Notes: a model not told the origin generated them from the sequence alone. A DNA stretch of 64,000 bases from Colwellia sp. PAMC 21821 (GCF_002077175.1 NZ_CP014943.1:4464001-4528000), one strand, 5' to 3'; shown: positions 52,680 through 62,236, numbered from the stretch's first letter. Numbers and translations: made by a program.

Positions 52680-55002
52680 ATGAATATTAATGATAAAAAC
52701 TCGACATCCAATCTCAAAATTAAGCCGCTAGCGTTTGCCATTGCATGCGTTGTATCTGGTCAAACACTTGCAGCTGAAGATCAACCTTTAGTTGAAAAAG
52801 GCCAAACTAAAGGTATTGAACGTATTTCTGTTACTGCCCAAAAACGTGTTAGCACCCTACAAGAAACGCCTATAGCCATTACCGCTTTTAACGAAGAAGC
52901 GCTAGAAAACCTAGGCATTAAAGATATCAGTGATGTAAATAACTTATCACCTAATGTTAAAATTATTCCACCTTACGGTAGTACTTTTAATGTTGGGATG
53001 AATATTCGTGGTTTAGGCACAGCTGAGCCTTCATTAGCTATCGATCCTAAAGTAGGTATTTATTTAGATGGCGTTTATTTAGCACGTAACTCTGGCGCCA
53101 TTTTTAATATTGTTGATTTAGAGCGCATGGAAGTTTTGCGTGGCCCACAAGGTACACTTTGGGGCAAGAACACTACCGGTGGTGCGCTGAATTTAGTGAC
53201 CAGTAAACCTTCCGAAGATTTTGAATTTAAACAAAAATTCACTATGGGTTCAAATAGTCAGTTTAATTCAACTACCTCTATTGATACTGGCGCTTTTGGT
53301 GACTTTACCGCCAGAGTCACTTATATGACAGGTGAACATGACGGTTGGGCTAAAAATACATTCGAAGGGGCCAAAGAGAAAAACTTAGGCGCTGAAGACG
53401 TTGATGCTCTGAGAATTGCATTGCGTTATACTGGTGATGACTTTACGGTCAATTATAGCTATGACCGCACTGATGCTAGCTCGGTTTCTATACCGGTCCA
53501 AATCAGTAACGTTAGAGATTTCGCGACTAACCCTGCTATACCGACTATCGATTTATCAACGTTTAAAGCCTATAACGGCAATGTCTTTGCCATGATGGCG
53601 GCTAATGAACATGACAAAAGTCGCCAGACAGAATTCGAATTGGATAATCACGGTCGTGAGTACGTTGATATTGAAGGCCATAACCTGACTTTTGACTGGG
53701 ACTTTTCAGACCATCATTCCTTCAAGTCTATCAGCTCTATTCGCAGTTATGATTCAGATTTAAGTGAAGGCGCCGATACCGATGGCGGTGCTTATTTTGC
53801 AACCGCTTTCGATGGTTCTGATACTATCGCTATTCCTGCATTTCAATACAGTAGCGTCAAATCTCAAGAACAAAAATCACAAGAATTTCAATTGTTGGGT
53901 GAGTTCTTAGAAGGTGACTTAAAATATGTAGCTGGTTACTACTATTTCACTGAAGAAGGTCAAGAAGATAACCCATGGACCCTCTCAGCTTTGCTACCAA
54001 GTGGTCAAATTTTTACCTTTACAGAAGCCATGCCTGCTGGCGTATTCTACAGTGTTACGGCAGACTCAAGCGCTTTATTCTTTAATGTTGATTACAAATT
54101 AACTGATGAACTAAACGTGATTGCAGGTGTGCGTTACACCAAAGATAAGCGGTCATTGACTAATGTTGCCGAAAATGATCCGCTGTTGCGTAACGACCTC
54201 AGTACTTCTGAAGAATGGTCAAAAACAGTCGGTTCATTATTATTTAACTATGTAATGAATGAAGACTTAACTATCTATACAAGTGTCGCGCAGGGTTACG
54301 CCGCCGGTGTTTATAATCCAGGTACAAAAAGCCCCTACGCCTTCCTTAATCCTGCAAATTTAGGGGAAGCAGATTTCGAAGGGACTTACACCAGCAGATC
54401 CTGAAGATACTACTGCCTATGAAATTGGTGTTAAAGCGATGATATTTGATGACCGCTTAATGCTTAACTCTGCTGTCTTTATGAATGACAACACTAACTT
54501 ACAAAAAACTGTCTTTGTTGGTGGTATACGTCGCTCAGTTAATACAGGTGAGTCTGAAACCATTGGGTTTGAAGTAGATGCCATATTTGCCGCAACTGAT
54601 GACCTATCATTCACCGCAAGCTACGGTTACCTTGATACTGATTATTCTGATGATACCGTCACTGACGCTTCAACTTACACTGCATCTGTTGCCATGAATT
54701 GGACACTGGCTGAGCTAGAATTTGGTAATCTAAGTTTACATACCAACTATGTCATGGTTGATGAATTTCAATACGGTGCGTCAGACCCAACGTTAGTGGC
54801 TGATAGCTATGAGTTGCTCAACGCACGTTTAACCTTATCTGATATTAAAGTCGGTGAACGTTCGAACCTTAAAGTCTCACTGTGGGGTAAAAATATTACT
54901 GATAAAGAATACACGGTCTTTGGCTCTAATTTCAGTTTCTTTGATGCTCAATCTTACGGTGCTCCAGCCACATATGGTGTAGACGTTAGTTTTAACTTCT
55001 AA
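52680..55002 (+). pseudogene. TonB-dependent receptor, copy 1, frameshifted
   Basis: The first frame (52680-54404, 574 residues) has a signal peptide (cleavage near LAA-AED), the plug domain (ISVTAQKR, RGPQGTLWGKNTTGGALN) and most of the barrel. It then runs into the stop TGA at 54402. The rest of the barrel (PADPEDTTAYEIG to FNF) continues in another frame to 55002. Comparison with copy 2 shows that two bases (AC of an ACAC stretch) are missing at about 54385. The intact gene would encode about 774 residues. TonB receptors import large substrates across the outer membrane; context suggests steroid uptake. Sequencing error is the alternative. Confidence 0.85.
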
Positions 55003-55839
55003 GGAGAAACGAATTATTCATCTAAGTAGGTTATTTAAAACATAGATGTCGTTTATTGAATAACCAGACAAGTAATCAGCGAGTGCTATCGATTAATAGT
55101 ACTCGCTACATTCCCCCCCAATACTCATCGTCCCATCTTGATATTTTACATGTTATATTTTCTAGCTTGACGCTGTAATATAAAGATTTGTACATTTTTA
55201 GCCAATCATTACGCCAGTATCGTGAGTGTTCTTGCTGATCAAATCGAGCATTTTCGAAGCATGATCGAAGCAATGGCTAAACGTAAATGAACGATCCAGT
55301 GGACCGTTTATTGGCTATCGACAACTTCAATATCGGATATAGTCAATATCAATTTTCAGCAACCAACTAACGTAATGAACAGGTTCTCGATAATTCTGAT
55401 GTATTGTAAAAGTGATTTATCTTTATGCAAATCATCAACAGGCTCAACTTCACATCATTAATTCCTACCAGCGAGCTTTGTTTGAATATATTTATTACTT
55501 TATTTGAGTATATTTCTCGCTGTACGAAACGTGACTTATGACCGATTTTAATTACCTTATCTAGCAAGGTTATTCAGTTATATTTTTGCTACTTGTGTTT
55601 CATTAGCAGAATTTAAATGAGCGCTGGCAATACTTTTGGGCCAGGTTAAACGACTCGTAAAGGTAATAACATCAATAGGCTCAATAATACGTACAGCGTT
55701 TATTTCAGAAGATACAGGCATAAAATATATTTGTTCATCCGGTGTTCCTAACGTCTTTTGTATTTTCTAGAACATAGGTTTAAAAAAAATTCTTCGCCAA
55801 CTGATTCATTTCACCTTTAAATTTTGGCCTAATTTTATA
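55003..55839. other. Spacer between tandem receptors with possible gene remnants
   Basis: No intact gene was found. Two coding-like fragments are present: 55171-55290 on the plus strand (ending LADQIEHFRSMIEAMAKRK) and 55578-55766 on the minus strand (including INAVRIIEPIDVITFTSRL). Neither was recognised, and neither has a proper start. They may be decayed genes or chance open frames. Confidence 0.3.
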
Positions 55840-55859
55840 CATAGTCCAAATGCGTGATG
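55840..55859 (+). promoter_or_regulatory. Island operator, copy 10 (upstream of TonB receptor 2)
   Basis: It reads CATAGTCCAAATGCGTGATG. It ends 159 bp before the receptor start and shares about 80 bp of related flanking sequence with copy 9. Confidence 0.7.
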
Positions 55860-56018
55860 CTCAACATAGCCGTTCTCGATACTTTCAATAGCAGTTTAAA
55901 AACATAAAAAATATTACGGTTTAGACATTTCCACTCTACTAGGATTATATTTGAATAGAGTTGGATGTAATTGATAAATGTCTTTTCCTGCAAAATAATA
56001 CCCAACAGAGGAAATGGA

Positions 56019-58370
56019 ATGAATATTAATGATAATAAGTTTGCATCCAATCTCAGTATAAAGCCCCTGGCACTCGCAATTGCTTGCGCTATTTCTGGCC
56101 AAGCGTTTGCAGCCGAAGAACAATCTGGCGTGAATGAAGGCGAGATAAAAGGTATTGAACGCATCTCTGTTACCGCACAAAAGCGTGTTAGTACACTACA
56201 AGAAACCCCTATTGCCATTACTGCTTTTAACGAAGAAGCGCTTGAAAATTTGGGTATTGAAGATATCAGTGATGTAAATAACTTATCACCTAATGTCAGA
56301 GTTTTCCCCCCTTATGGTAGTACTTTTAATGTTGGGATGAATATTCGTGGTTTAGGTACAGCAGAGCCTTCATTAGCTATCGACCCGAAAGTAGGTATTT
56401 ATTTAGACGGTGTTTATTTAGCGCGTAACGCTGGTGCCGTTTTTAATATCGTTGATTTAGAACGCATGGAAGTTTTACGTGGTCCTCAAGGTACATTATG
56501 GGGTAAAAACACCACAGGTGGTGCGCTGAATCTAGTAACGAGTAAGCCTGCTGAAGATTTTGAATTTAAACAAAAATTATCCATGGGTTCAAACAGTCTA
56601 TTCAACTCAACTACCTCTATTGATACCGGCGCTTTTGGTGATTTTACTGCAAGAATCACTTACATGACCGGGGAACATGACGGTTGGGCAACTAACACCT
56701 TTGAAGGCGCGAAAGAGAAAAACTTAGGTGCTGAAGAACTCGATGCTGTGCGCGTAGCTTTGCGTTATGCCGGTGATGATTTCACGGTTGATTATAGTTA
56801 TGACCGCACCGATGCCAGTTCAGTATCTATTCCAGTCCAAATCAGTAATGTGCGTTCTGCCTTTACTGACCCGAGAGTACCCACTGTAGATTTAAGCACC
56901 GGAAAGTTATATGCCGGTAATGTCTTTGCTATGATGGCAGCTAACGAGCATGGCCCAAGCCGTCAAACAGAATTCGAATTGGATAATCATGGTCGAGAAT
57001 ATGTTGATATTGAAGGTCATAATTTAACGCTCGAATGGGACTTTGCTGAGCACCATATGTTCAAATCAATCAGCTCTATTCGCCGCTACAGTTCTGATTT
57101 AAGTGAAGGTGTTGATACTGATGGTGGCGCTTATTTTGCCCCTGCATTAGACTTTACTACCTCACCGCCAAGTGTTGATGTAACCGATACCATTGCTATT
57201 CCCGGTTTTCATTACACCAATGTAAAATCGCAAGAACAGAAATCTCAAGAGTTTCAACTATTAGGTGAATTCTTAGAAGGCGATTTAAAATACGTTGCAG
57301 GTTATTACTATTTCACCGAAGAAGGTGATGAAAACAACCCATGGAACATAGGTATTTTTACCGGACAAGGGGCTAACGTATTATTTCCAGATGCGTTGCC
57401 GTTTGGTGGTTTCTACAGTGTGACAGCTGATTCAAACGCCCTATTTTTCAATGTTGATTATAAATTAACAGATGAGTTAAATGTAGTTGCTGGTTTGCGA
57501 TATACCAAAGATAAGAGATCATTAACTAACCGGGCAGAAAATGACGCCATGTTAAGAAATGACCTTCATGCTGAGGAAGATTGGTCAAAAACCGTTGGCT
57601 CTTTATTACTTAACTATGTCATGGATGATAATTTAACCGTTTATGCAAGTATAGCCCAAGGTTATGCAGCAGGTGTTTATAATCCTGGCGCAATCGATCG
57701 ATTTGCATACCTTAATCCAGCCAACTTAGGCGAGGCTAATTATGAAGGTACACTTACCCCAGCAGATCCAGAAGATACCACCGCTTATGAAATTGGTGCT
57801 AAAGCGATGCTGTTTAACGACAGATTAATGCTTAACTCTGCCATTTTTTATAATGACAACAGTAATCTGCAAAAAACAGAGTTAGATGGCAGTATCCGTC
57901 GCTCACTTAACACGGGTAAATCAGAAACCACGGGGTTTGAAGTAGATGCGATATTTGCTGCAACAGATGACTTATCGTTCACCGCCAGCTTTGGTTATCT
58001 TGATACCAAGTATTCTGACGATGCATTTACCGATGAATCAACTTACTCTGCCTCTCTTGCAATGAATTGGACGTTGGCAGAACTGGAGTTTGGTAATGTT
58101 TCATTACATACCAACTATGTCATGGTTGATGAATTCCAATTTGTTGTATCAGATCCAACGTTAGTAGCAGAAAGTTATGAGTTACTCAACGCGCGCTTAA
58201 CCTTATCTGATATTAAAGTCGGCGAACGTTCAAACCTGAAAGTATCACTTTGGGGTAAAAACATTACGGATGAAGAGTACATAGTATATGGTTCGAACTT
58301 CAATTTCTTTGATGTTCAAGCCTACGGCGCACCGGCTACATATGGTGTAGACGTTAGTTTTAACTTTTAA
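56019..58370 (+). CDS. TonB-dependent receptor, copy 2, intact
   Basis: The 783-residue outer-membrane receptor has a signal peptide (SGQAFA-AEEQ), a plug domain (RISVTAQKRVSTLQETPIAI, RGPQGTLWGKNTTGGALN) and a 22-strand-type barrel ending in GVDVSFNF, with the C-terminal phenylalanine typical of outer-membrane proteins. It is highly similar to the frameshifted copy 1. The start at 56019 (MNINDN) has AGAGGA before it; the frame extends to 55971. With copy 1 broken it is probably the working receptor, for steroid uptake by inference from its operator. Confidence 0.9.
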   Translation: MNINDNKFASNLSIKPLALAIACAISGQAFAAEEQSGVNEGEIKGIERISVTAQKRVSTLQETPIAITAFNEEALENLGIEDISDVNNLSPNVRVFPPYGSTFNVGMNIRGLGTAEPSLAIDPKVGIYLDGVYLARNAGAVFNIVDLERMEVLRGPQGTLWGKNTTGGALNLVTSKPAEDFEFKQKLSMGSNSLFNSTTSIDTGAFGDFTARITYMTGEHDGWATNTFEGAKEKNLGAEELDAVRVALRYAGDDFTVDYSYDRTDASSVSIPVQISNVRSAFTDPRVPTVDLSTGKLYAGNVFAMMAANEHGPSRQTEFELDNHGREYVDIEGHNLTLEWDFAEHHMFKSISSIRRYSSDLSEGVDTDGGAYFAPALDFTTSPPSVDVTDTIAIPGFHYTNVKSQEQKSQEFQLLGEFLEGDLKYVAGYYYFTEEGDENNPWNIGIFTGQGANVLFPDALPFGGFYSVTADSNALFFNVDYKLTDELNVVAGLRYTKDKRSLTNRAENDAMLRNDLHAEEDWSKTVGSLLLNYVMDDNLTVYASIAQGYAAGVYNPGAIDRFAYLNPANLGEANYEGTLTPADPEDTTAYEIGAKAMLFNDRLMLNSAIFYNDNSNLQKTELDGSIRRSLNTGKSETTGFEVDAIFAATDDLSFTASFGYLDTKYSDDAFTDESTYSASLAMNWTLAELEFGNVSLHTNYVMVDEFQFVVSDPTLVAESYELLNARLTLSDIKVGERSNLKVSLWGKNITDEEYIVYGSNFNFFDVQAYGAPATYGVDVSFNF

Positions 58371-58388
58371 TATTAATTAAATATTCAC

Positions 58389-58419
58389 AAAAAACCGATG
58401 CTATTGCATCGGTTTTTTT
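58389..58419 (+). terminator. Terminator after TonB receptor 2
   Basis: A stem AAAACCGATGC / GCATCGGTTTT with a 4-nt loop is followed by a T-run. It lies about 20 bp after the stop codon. Confidence 0.9.
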
Positions 58420-58534
58420 ATATCTTAAAATATTTTATGATACCAAATGTAATAAGTTATTGACCAATTTTAAGCGAGGATAAACTGTTCAAGAATACAT
58501 GTTTATTGTTCCAGACTAAACATAAGTACCTGCA

Positions 58535-58832
58535 TATATGGACCCACTCCGTTTGCAAGACATTTAATCGTTATGTAAGAGAAAATCATTGCTCTCATAT
58601 ATCCGGCCTGTTTATGAAGGATTTTTACCTTCTGGCCCCGATGGTTGTTTGCGCTCACACTCCTCATCATCCCTCCGGCTTTTTTATTAGCCAATGCAGG
58701 TACCAGGTTTTGTGCAAGCCAGTCTGACTATCTTACCATCCGATTAATTTATCTTTTGCAACTGAAGTAAAAGGGTTTTACTGTTATCTCATCACTGAAA
58801 CCAATCTAACTTGCTTCAGTTTTGAGCTTTAT
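58535..58832 (-). ncRNA. Candidate guide (seekRNA/bridge RNA) region of the IS
   Basis: This 298-bp noncoding region downstream of the transposase is where IS1111-group elements encode their guide RNA. Read in the transposase direction it contains GTACCTGCA (58695-58703), identical to the 9 bases left of the insertion point in the MITE. It also contains CTTGC (58714-58718), complementary to GCAAG on the right side. The region has further hairpins (GAAGG-N7-CCTTC at 58616-58632, AGTAAAA-GGG-TTTTACT at 58766-58782). RNA boundaries are not known. Confidence 0.6.
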
Positions 58833-59849
58833 TTATATAGCCGGGCGATAACTTTCCCCCTTCGCCATTATTACCCAAGCCATTCTTGCTATTTTATTCG
58901 CCACAGCAACGCATGCTTTGTTGTGTCCTCGTCGGGATTTTAACGCTTGTGCCCACAAACTAAATCGGTCAGTTTTGTTTTCACTGTGCCTTAATACTGC
59001 CCGGGCCCCGTGGATGTATAGTGTTCTTAAATAACTATTACCGCGTTTACTTATACCGAGTAAGGTGGCCTTTCCACCCGTTGAATGCTGCCCAGGAACA
59101 AGCCCAAGCCATGCCGAAAAATGTCGACCATTTACAAAGTCTTTTCCATCTCCTGCAGCTGCATAAGTAGCGCTAGCTGTGATTGCTCCAATACCTAATA
59201 TTTCATCTAAGCGAACACATATTTCATTTTCTTTATTCATCGTGTTTAAGCGAACTTCACACGCTTTAAACTTCACTTCTGTGACTTGAAATTCAAGCCA
59301 TAACTCATTAAATATCTCCCGACTTAAATACGTTAACTCATTTGTCGCATCCTCTAAAATATCCGGCAGTTCATTGCGAATTGCAGAAATACCTTTATTG
59401 ATGACAATGCCATATTCTCCTAACAAGCCTCGTATCTGACTTGCTAATGCTTTACGTTCTTTCTTTATGCGTTCACGTTGTCGATGGAAGTTTTGAATAT
59501 CTTGTTGTTCTATCGATTTAATTGGCACAAACCTCATGGTCGGGCGTTGCGCTGCCTCTGCAATACCTTCGGCATCGTTATAATCATTTTTATTGCCTTT
59601 AACGAAGGGTTTTACATATTGAGGCGCAATAAGTTTTACTTGGTGCCCCAATTCAATAAATTTTCTAGCCCAGTAGTTCGCACTGCCACAAGCTTCCATT
59701 ACAATTAGGCAAGGCTCTAATGTTGCCATGAAACTCAACACTTGTTTTCTTCTTAATTGTTTCTTTTTTACAAATCGCCCATTTTTATTCACAGCGAACA
59801 TGTGAAAAATTGATTTTGCAATGTCTAAACCGATTGTAGTAATCTTCAT
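58833..59849 (-). CDS. IS110 family transposase (IS1111 group)
   Basis: The 338-residue protein has the N-terminal RuvC-like DEDD domain (GLDIAKSIFHMFAV with the first Asp, VMEACGSANYW with Glu, NDYNDAEGIAEA with the two Asp). The C-terminal transposase_20 domain follows (LDEILGIGAITASATYAA, FSAWLGLVPGQHSTGGK). It catalyses excision and integration through a circular intermediate, guided by the element's RNA. The protein looks complete, so the element may be active. A GGAG site lies 8 bp before the start. Confidence 0.93.
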   Translation of the reverse strand: MKITTIGLDIAKSIFHMFAVNKNGRFVKKKQLRRKQVLSFMATLEPCLIVMEACGSANYWARKFIELGHQVKLIAPQYVKPFVKGNKNDYNDAEGIAEAAQRPTMRFVPIKSIEQQDIQNFHRQRERIKKERKALASQIRGLLGEYGIVINKGISAIRNELPDILEDATNELTYLSREIFNELWLEFQVTEVKFKACEVRLNTMNKENEICVRLDEILGIGAITASATYAAAGDGKDFVNGRHFSAWLGLVPGQHSTGGKATLLGISKRGNSYLRTLYIHGARAVLRHSENKTDRFSLWAQALKSRRGHNKACVAVANKIARMAWVIMAKGESYRPAI

Positions 59850-60124
59850 GTTGATCCACTCCGCTTTTATAAATGATTGTTATCACTTTCATTTTGGCCC
59901 TAAAGAGGCCGGAAATAAAGTTGGAGTGGGTCCATACCATTATCCCTGCAGGCAAGGCGTTTGATTGATTAGGGCATGGATGCCCGTAAGTAGAACAATG
60001 CAGGAGCAATTGTCGAGTAATAGCGGGCGTGTGTGATTGAAAACAACGCAGTTATTGACGATGTAAACCGCCTTAAAATGATCGATTATTTATTTCAATT
60101 GGTATAAGTTTAACTTATGAGCAA

Positions 60125-61441
60125 CTATGAAGAGATGGTTTGATAGATAACCGGTGGTTGCTCAGCTTGCTTTTCACCAATAACCAAAGCCGCTTGGTAT
60201 TGCTGACTCGCTTGATTTGCTGAGTCTTCATCATTTGCATGCACGCGGGCTAGAACATCACCACGGTTAACTAACGTGCCAATGGGCAACACTCGGTCAA
60301 AACCTACAGTATGATCAATTTGTTGACCATTAGCGGTACGACCACCTTTCAAGCCAACAACAGCTAAACCAATATCACGTGTTTGCATACCATTAATGTA
60401 ACCATGATCTAGGGCAATAACATCTTTAATACAGTTGGCACGTTGCATAGAACGCCAAGGATCTTCCATAAAATCACTTGGGCCACCTAAAGCATGAATC
60501 ATCTTGTTAAATATTTCAGCGGCGGCGCCAGAGGCCAAAACGCTGTTGATTTTTGCTAAGGCTTTATCTTCATTTTCTGCAACTTTCGCACTTACTAACA
60601 TAGCTTTAGCAAGTGAAACGACTACAGCATGCAATCGAGGTTCACGCAGCGTACCGTTTAAATATTTAACCGTTTCAGCCATTTCCAAAGCGTTACCAGC
60701 CGTAGCACCTAACACTTGGTTCATATCAGTAATAATAGCTTGTGTTGGAACACCTGCGCCATTAGCAACATTGACAATGCTTTGCGCTAACGCTTTGGCA
60801 TCATCAATATTTGACATCATAGCGCCATTGCCAACTTTAACGTCCATAACCAAAGTATCAAGCCCTGCTGCTAATTTTTTCGACAATATAGAGGCAGTGA
60901 TCAAAGGAATAGATTCTACCGTAGCGGTAATGTCTCGTATGCCATATAAGCGTTTATCTGCAGGCGCTAAATTATCAGTTTGCGAAATAATCGCCATACC
61001 TAAATCTTTTACTATACGCTTAAATTCACCAATGCTGGGCTGAACATTAAAGCCAGCAATACTTTCTAATTTATCTGCAGTACCACCTGTATGACCTAAG
61101 CCACGACCTGCAATCATAGGGACATAAGCACCACAAGCCGCAACAATAGCGGCCAACATAAAGCTAACCTTATCGCCAACACCGCCCGTTGAATGTTTAT
61201 CCACTATTGGGCCTTCTAATTCTGGCCAAGACAATACATCACCTGAATTTTTCATCGCCATGGTAAAGTCGATAATTTCACGGGTTTCCATGCCTTTTTG
61301 AAAAATCGCCATCGCCATAGAGCCGGCTTGGGCATCATTAAAATCTTGCGTTACTAATCCATCAACAAAGCTTTGAATTTGTTCTTTAGAGAGTGAGCCA
61401 CCATTTCGTTTGGTGCGAATTATTTCTTGTGGTAATAACAT
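60125..61441 (-). CDS. deoA: Thymidine phosphorylase
   Basis: The 438-residue protein has the pyrimidine-nucleoside phosphorylase signature (GRGLGHTGGTADKLESI) and the phosphate-site block KHSTGGVGDKVS, with the C-terminal PYNP domain. It converts thymidine and phosphate to thymine and 2-deoxyribose-1-phosphate in nucleoside salvage. The start at 61441 has AAGGA before it. It lies 12 bp downstream of cdd, so they form a nucleoside-salvage operon unrelated to the steroid island. Confidence 0.95.
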   Translation of the reverse strand: MLLPQEIIRTKRNGGSLSKEQIQSFVDGLVTQDFNDAQAGSMAMAIFQKGMETREIIDFTMAMKNSGDVLSWPELEGPIVDKHSTGGVGDKVSFMLAAIVAACGAYVPMIAGRGLGHTGGTADKLESIAGFNVQPSIGEFKRIVKDLGMAIISQTDNLAPADKRLYGIRDITATVESIPLITASILSKKLAAGLDTLVMDVKVGNGAMMSNIDDAKALAQSIVNVANGAGVPTQAIITDMNQVLGATAGNALEMAETVKYLNGTLREPRLHAVVVSLAKAMLVSAKVAENEDKALAKINSVLASGAAAEIFNKMIHALGGPSDFMEDPWRSMQRANCIKDVIALDHGYINGMQTRDIGLAVVGLKGGRTANGQQIDHTVGFDRVLPIGTLVNRGDVLARVHANDEDSANQASQQYQAALVIGEKQAEQPPVIYQTISS

Positions 61442-61453
61442 GAACTAAAATCC

Positions 61454-61873
61454 TTATTTTTCAAGTAAATCTTTGGGAGTAAAAGCATCTGGTAATAGTT
61501 CGTTAACTGTCCATTGCTTTTTATTATTATTATGGTTAACAGCCATAACCAGTGCGTCTGGTGCTAAAAACTCAACAATAACTTGTCGACAAGCACCACA
61601 AGGCGGCGTTAACTTTTCTTGATTGGTATAAACCACTATAGCTTTAAATGCTTGTTCGCCTGAAATAACACCCTGGGCTAAACAATTGCGTTCTGCACAA
61701 ACGGTTAAGCCGTACGAAGCATTTTCTACATTACAGCCTTTAACTATTTTACCACTAGCCGTTAACGCTGAAGCACCAACGTGAAAGTTACTGTATGGTG
61801 CATAGGCTTTTTCAAAGCCTTCTTTAGCAGCACTAACCAGTGCTAATATTTCATTACTGTTAATCTTTGACAT
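61454..61873 (-). CDS. cdd: Cytidine deaminase
   Basis: The 139-residue protein is a small homotetrameric-type cytidine deaminase. It has the catalytic zinc motifs NVENASYGLTVCAERNCLAQ (C and E of the CAE motif) and TPPCGACRQVI (PCxxC). It deaminates cytidine and deoxycytidine to uridine products. It is the first gene of the cdd-deoA operon, and a palindrome at 61890-61903 lies just upstream. Confidence 0.93.
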   Translation of the reverse strand: MSKINSNEILALVSAAKEGFEKAYAPYSNFHVGASALTASGKIVKGCNVENASYGLTVCAERNCLAQGVISGEQAFKAIVVYTNQEKLTPPCGACRQVIVEFLAPDALVMAVNHNNNKKQWTVNELLPDAFTPKDLLEK

Positions 61874-61889
61874 TATAAAAACCTTTATC

Positions 61890-61903
61890 TGACCAAGTGG
61901 TCA
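61890..61903. promoter_or_regulatory. Palindromic operator candidate before cdd
   Basis: TGACCA-AG-TGGTCA is a 14-bp palindrome with 2-nt spacing, 17 bp before the cdd start. It could be a repressor site for the nucleoside operon; the binding protein is unknown. Confidence 0.45.
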
Positions 61904-62205
61904 ACTTATATCTATCCTAGTAAATCACTCATAAAAAAGCAACTATAAAATCATTAAATATTGGCTATTGACGTAAAAGGCCAAAATCACTCATTAACTT
62001 AGTATTCTATGGCTTGAAACTACCTATTTCAGTGCTAATTAGAAAATGTAAGACCTATATCGTTAGCAACGCGTTATAGCCATAAATGCCTTCTATGGGT
62101 CGCCTTTGCTTTTTATAAAGTAAACCATCTAATTTAACGACATTGGATTGGATGAAATGACTATTATCAGAACTTGGCATGCTTCACCGTAGTTCGAAAA
62201 ACTCA

Positions 62206-62236
62206 AAAAAAAAGCCAACATAACTGCTGGCTTTTA
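62206..62236 (-). terminator. Terminator of the TonB receptor at the window end
   Basis: An 8-bp stem (AAAAGCCA / TGGCTTTT) with a 10-nt loop is followed on the minus strand by a T-run. It lies 24 bp after the receptor stop codon. Confidence 0.8.

Larger units (their letters stand above)
58535..59944 (-). mobile_element. IS110 family (IS1111 group) insertion sequence
   Basis: The element of about 1.41 kb has subterminal inverted repeats: ATGGACCCACTCC at 58538-58550 and its complement at 59923-59935, set 3 and 9 bp in from the ends. It carries one IS110-family transposase gene, a 95-bp upstream end and a long 298-bp noncoding region downstream of the transposase. This asymmetric layout with subterminal repeats is typical of the IS1111 group. 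It is inserted in a MITE. IS ends are inferred by comparison with the uninterrupted MITE copy, so they are precise to within the 6-bp CCTGCA repeat. Confidence 0.88.
58440..60105. repeat. 250-bp MITE-like element, copy split by an IS1111-type insertion
   Basis: Bases 58440-58534 and 59951-60105 together reconstruct the 250-bp element at 7628-7877, with about four substitutions. The IS lies between them. The sequence CCTGCA is present at both junctions (58529-58534 and 59945-59950). Confidence 0.88.

Noticed and set aside
60504..61043. 179-codon open frame antisense to deoA
   Set aside because: It lies fully inside the well-supported thymidine phosphorylase gene and has no family-like motifs; it is a shadow of the sense codons.
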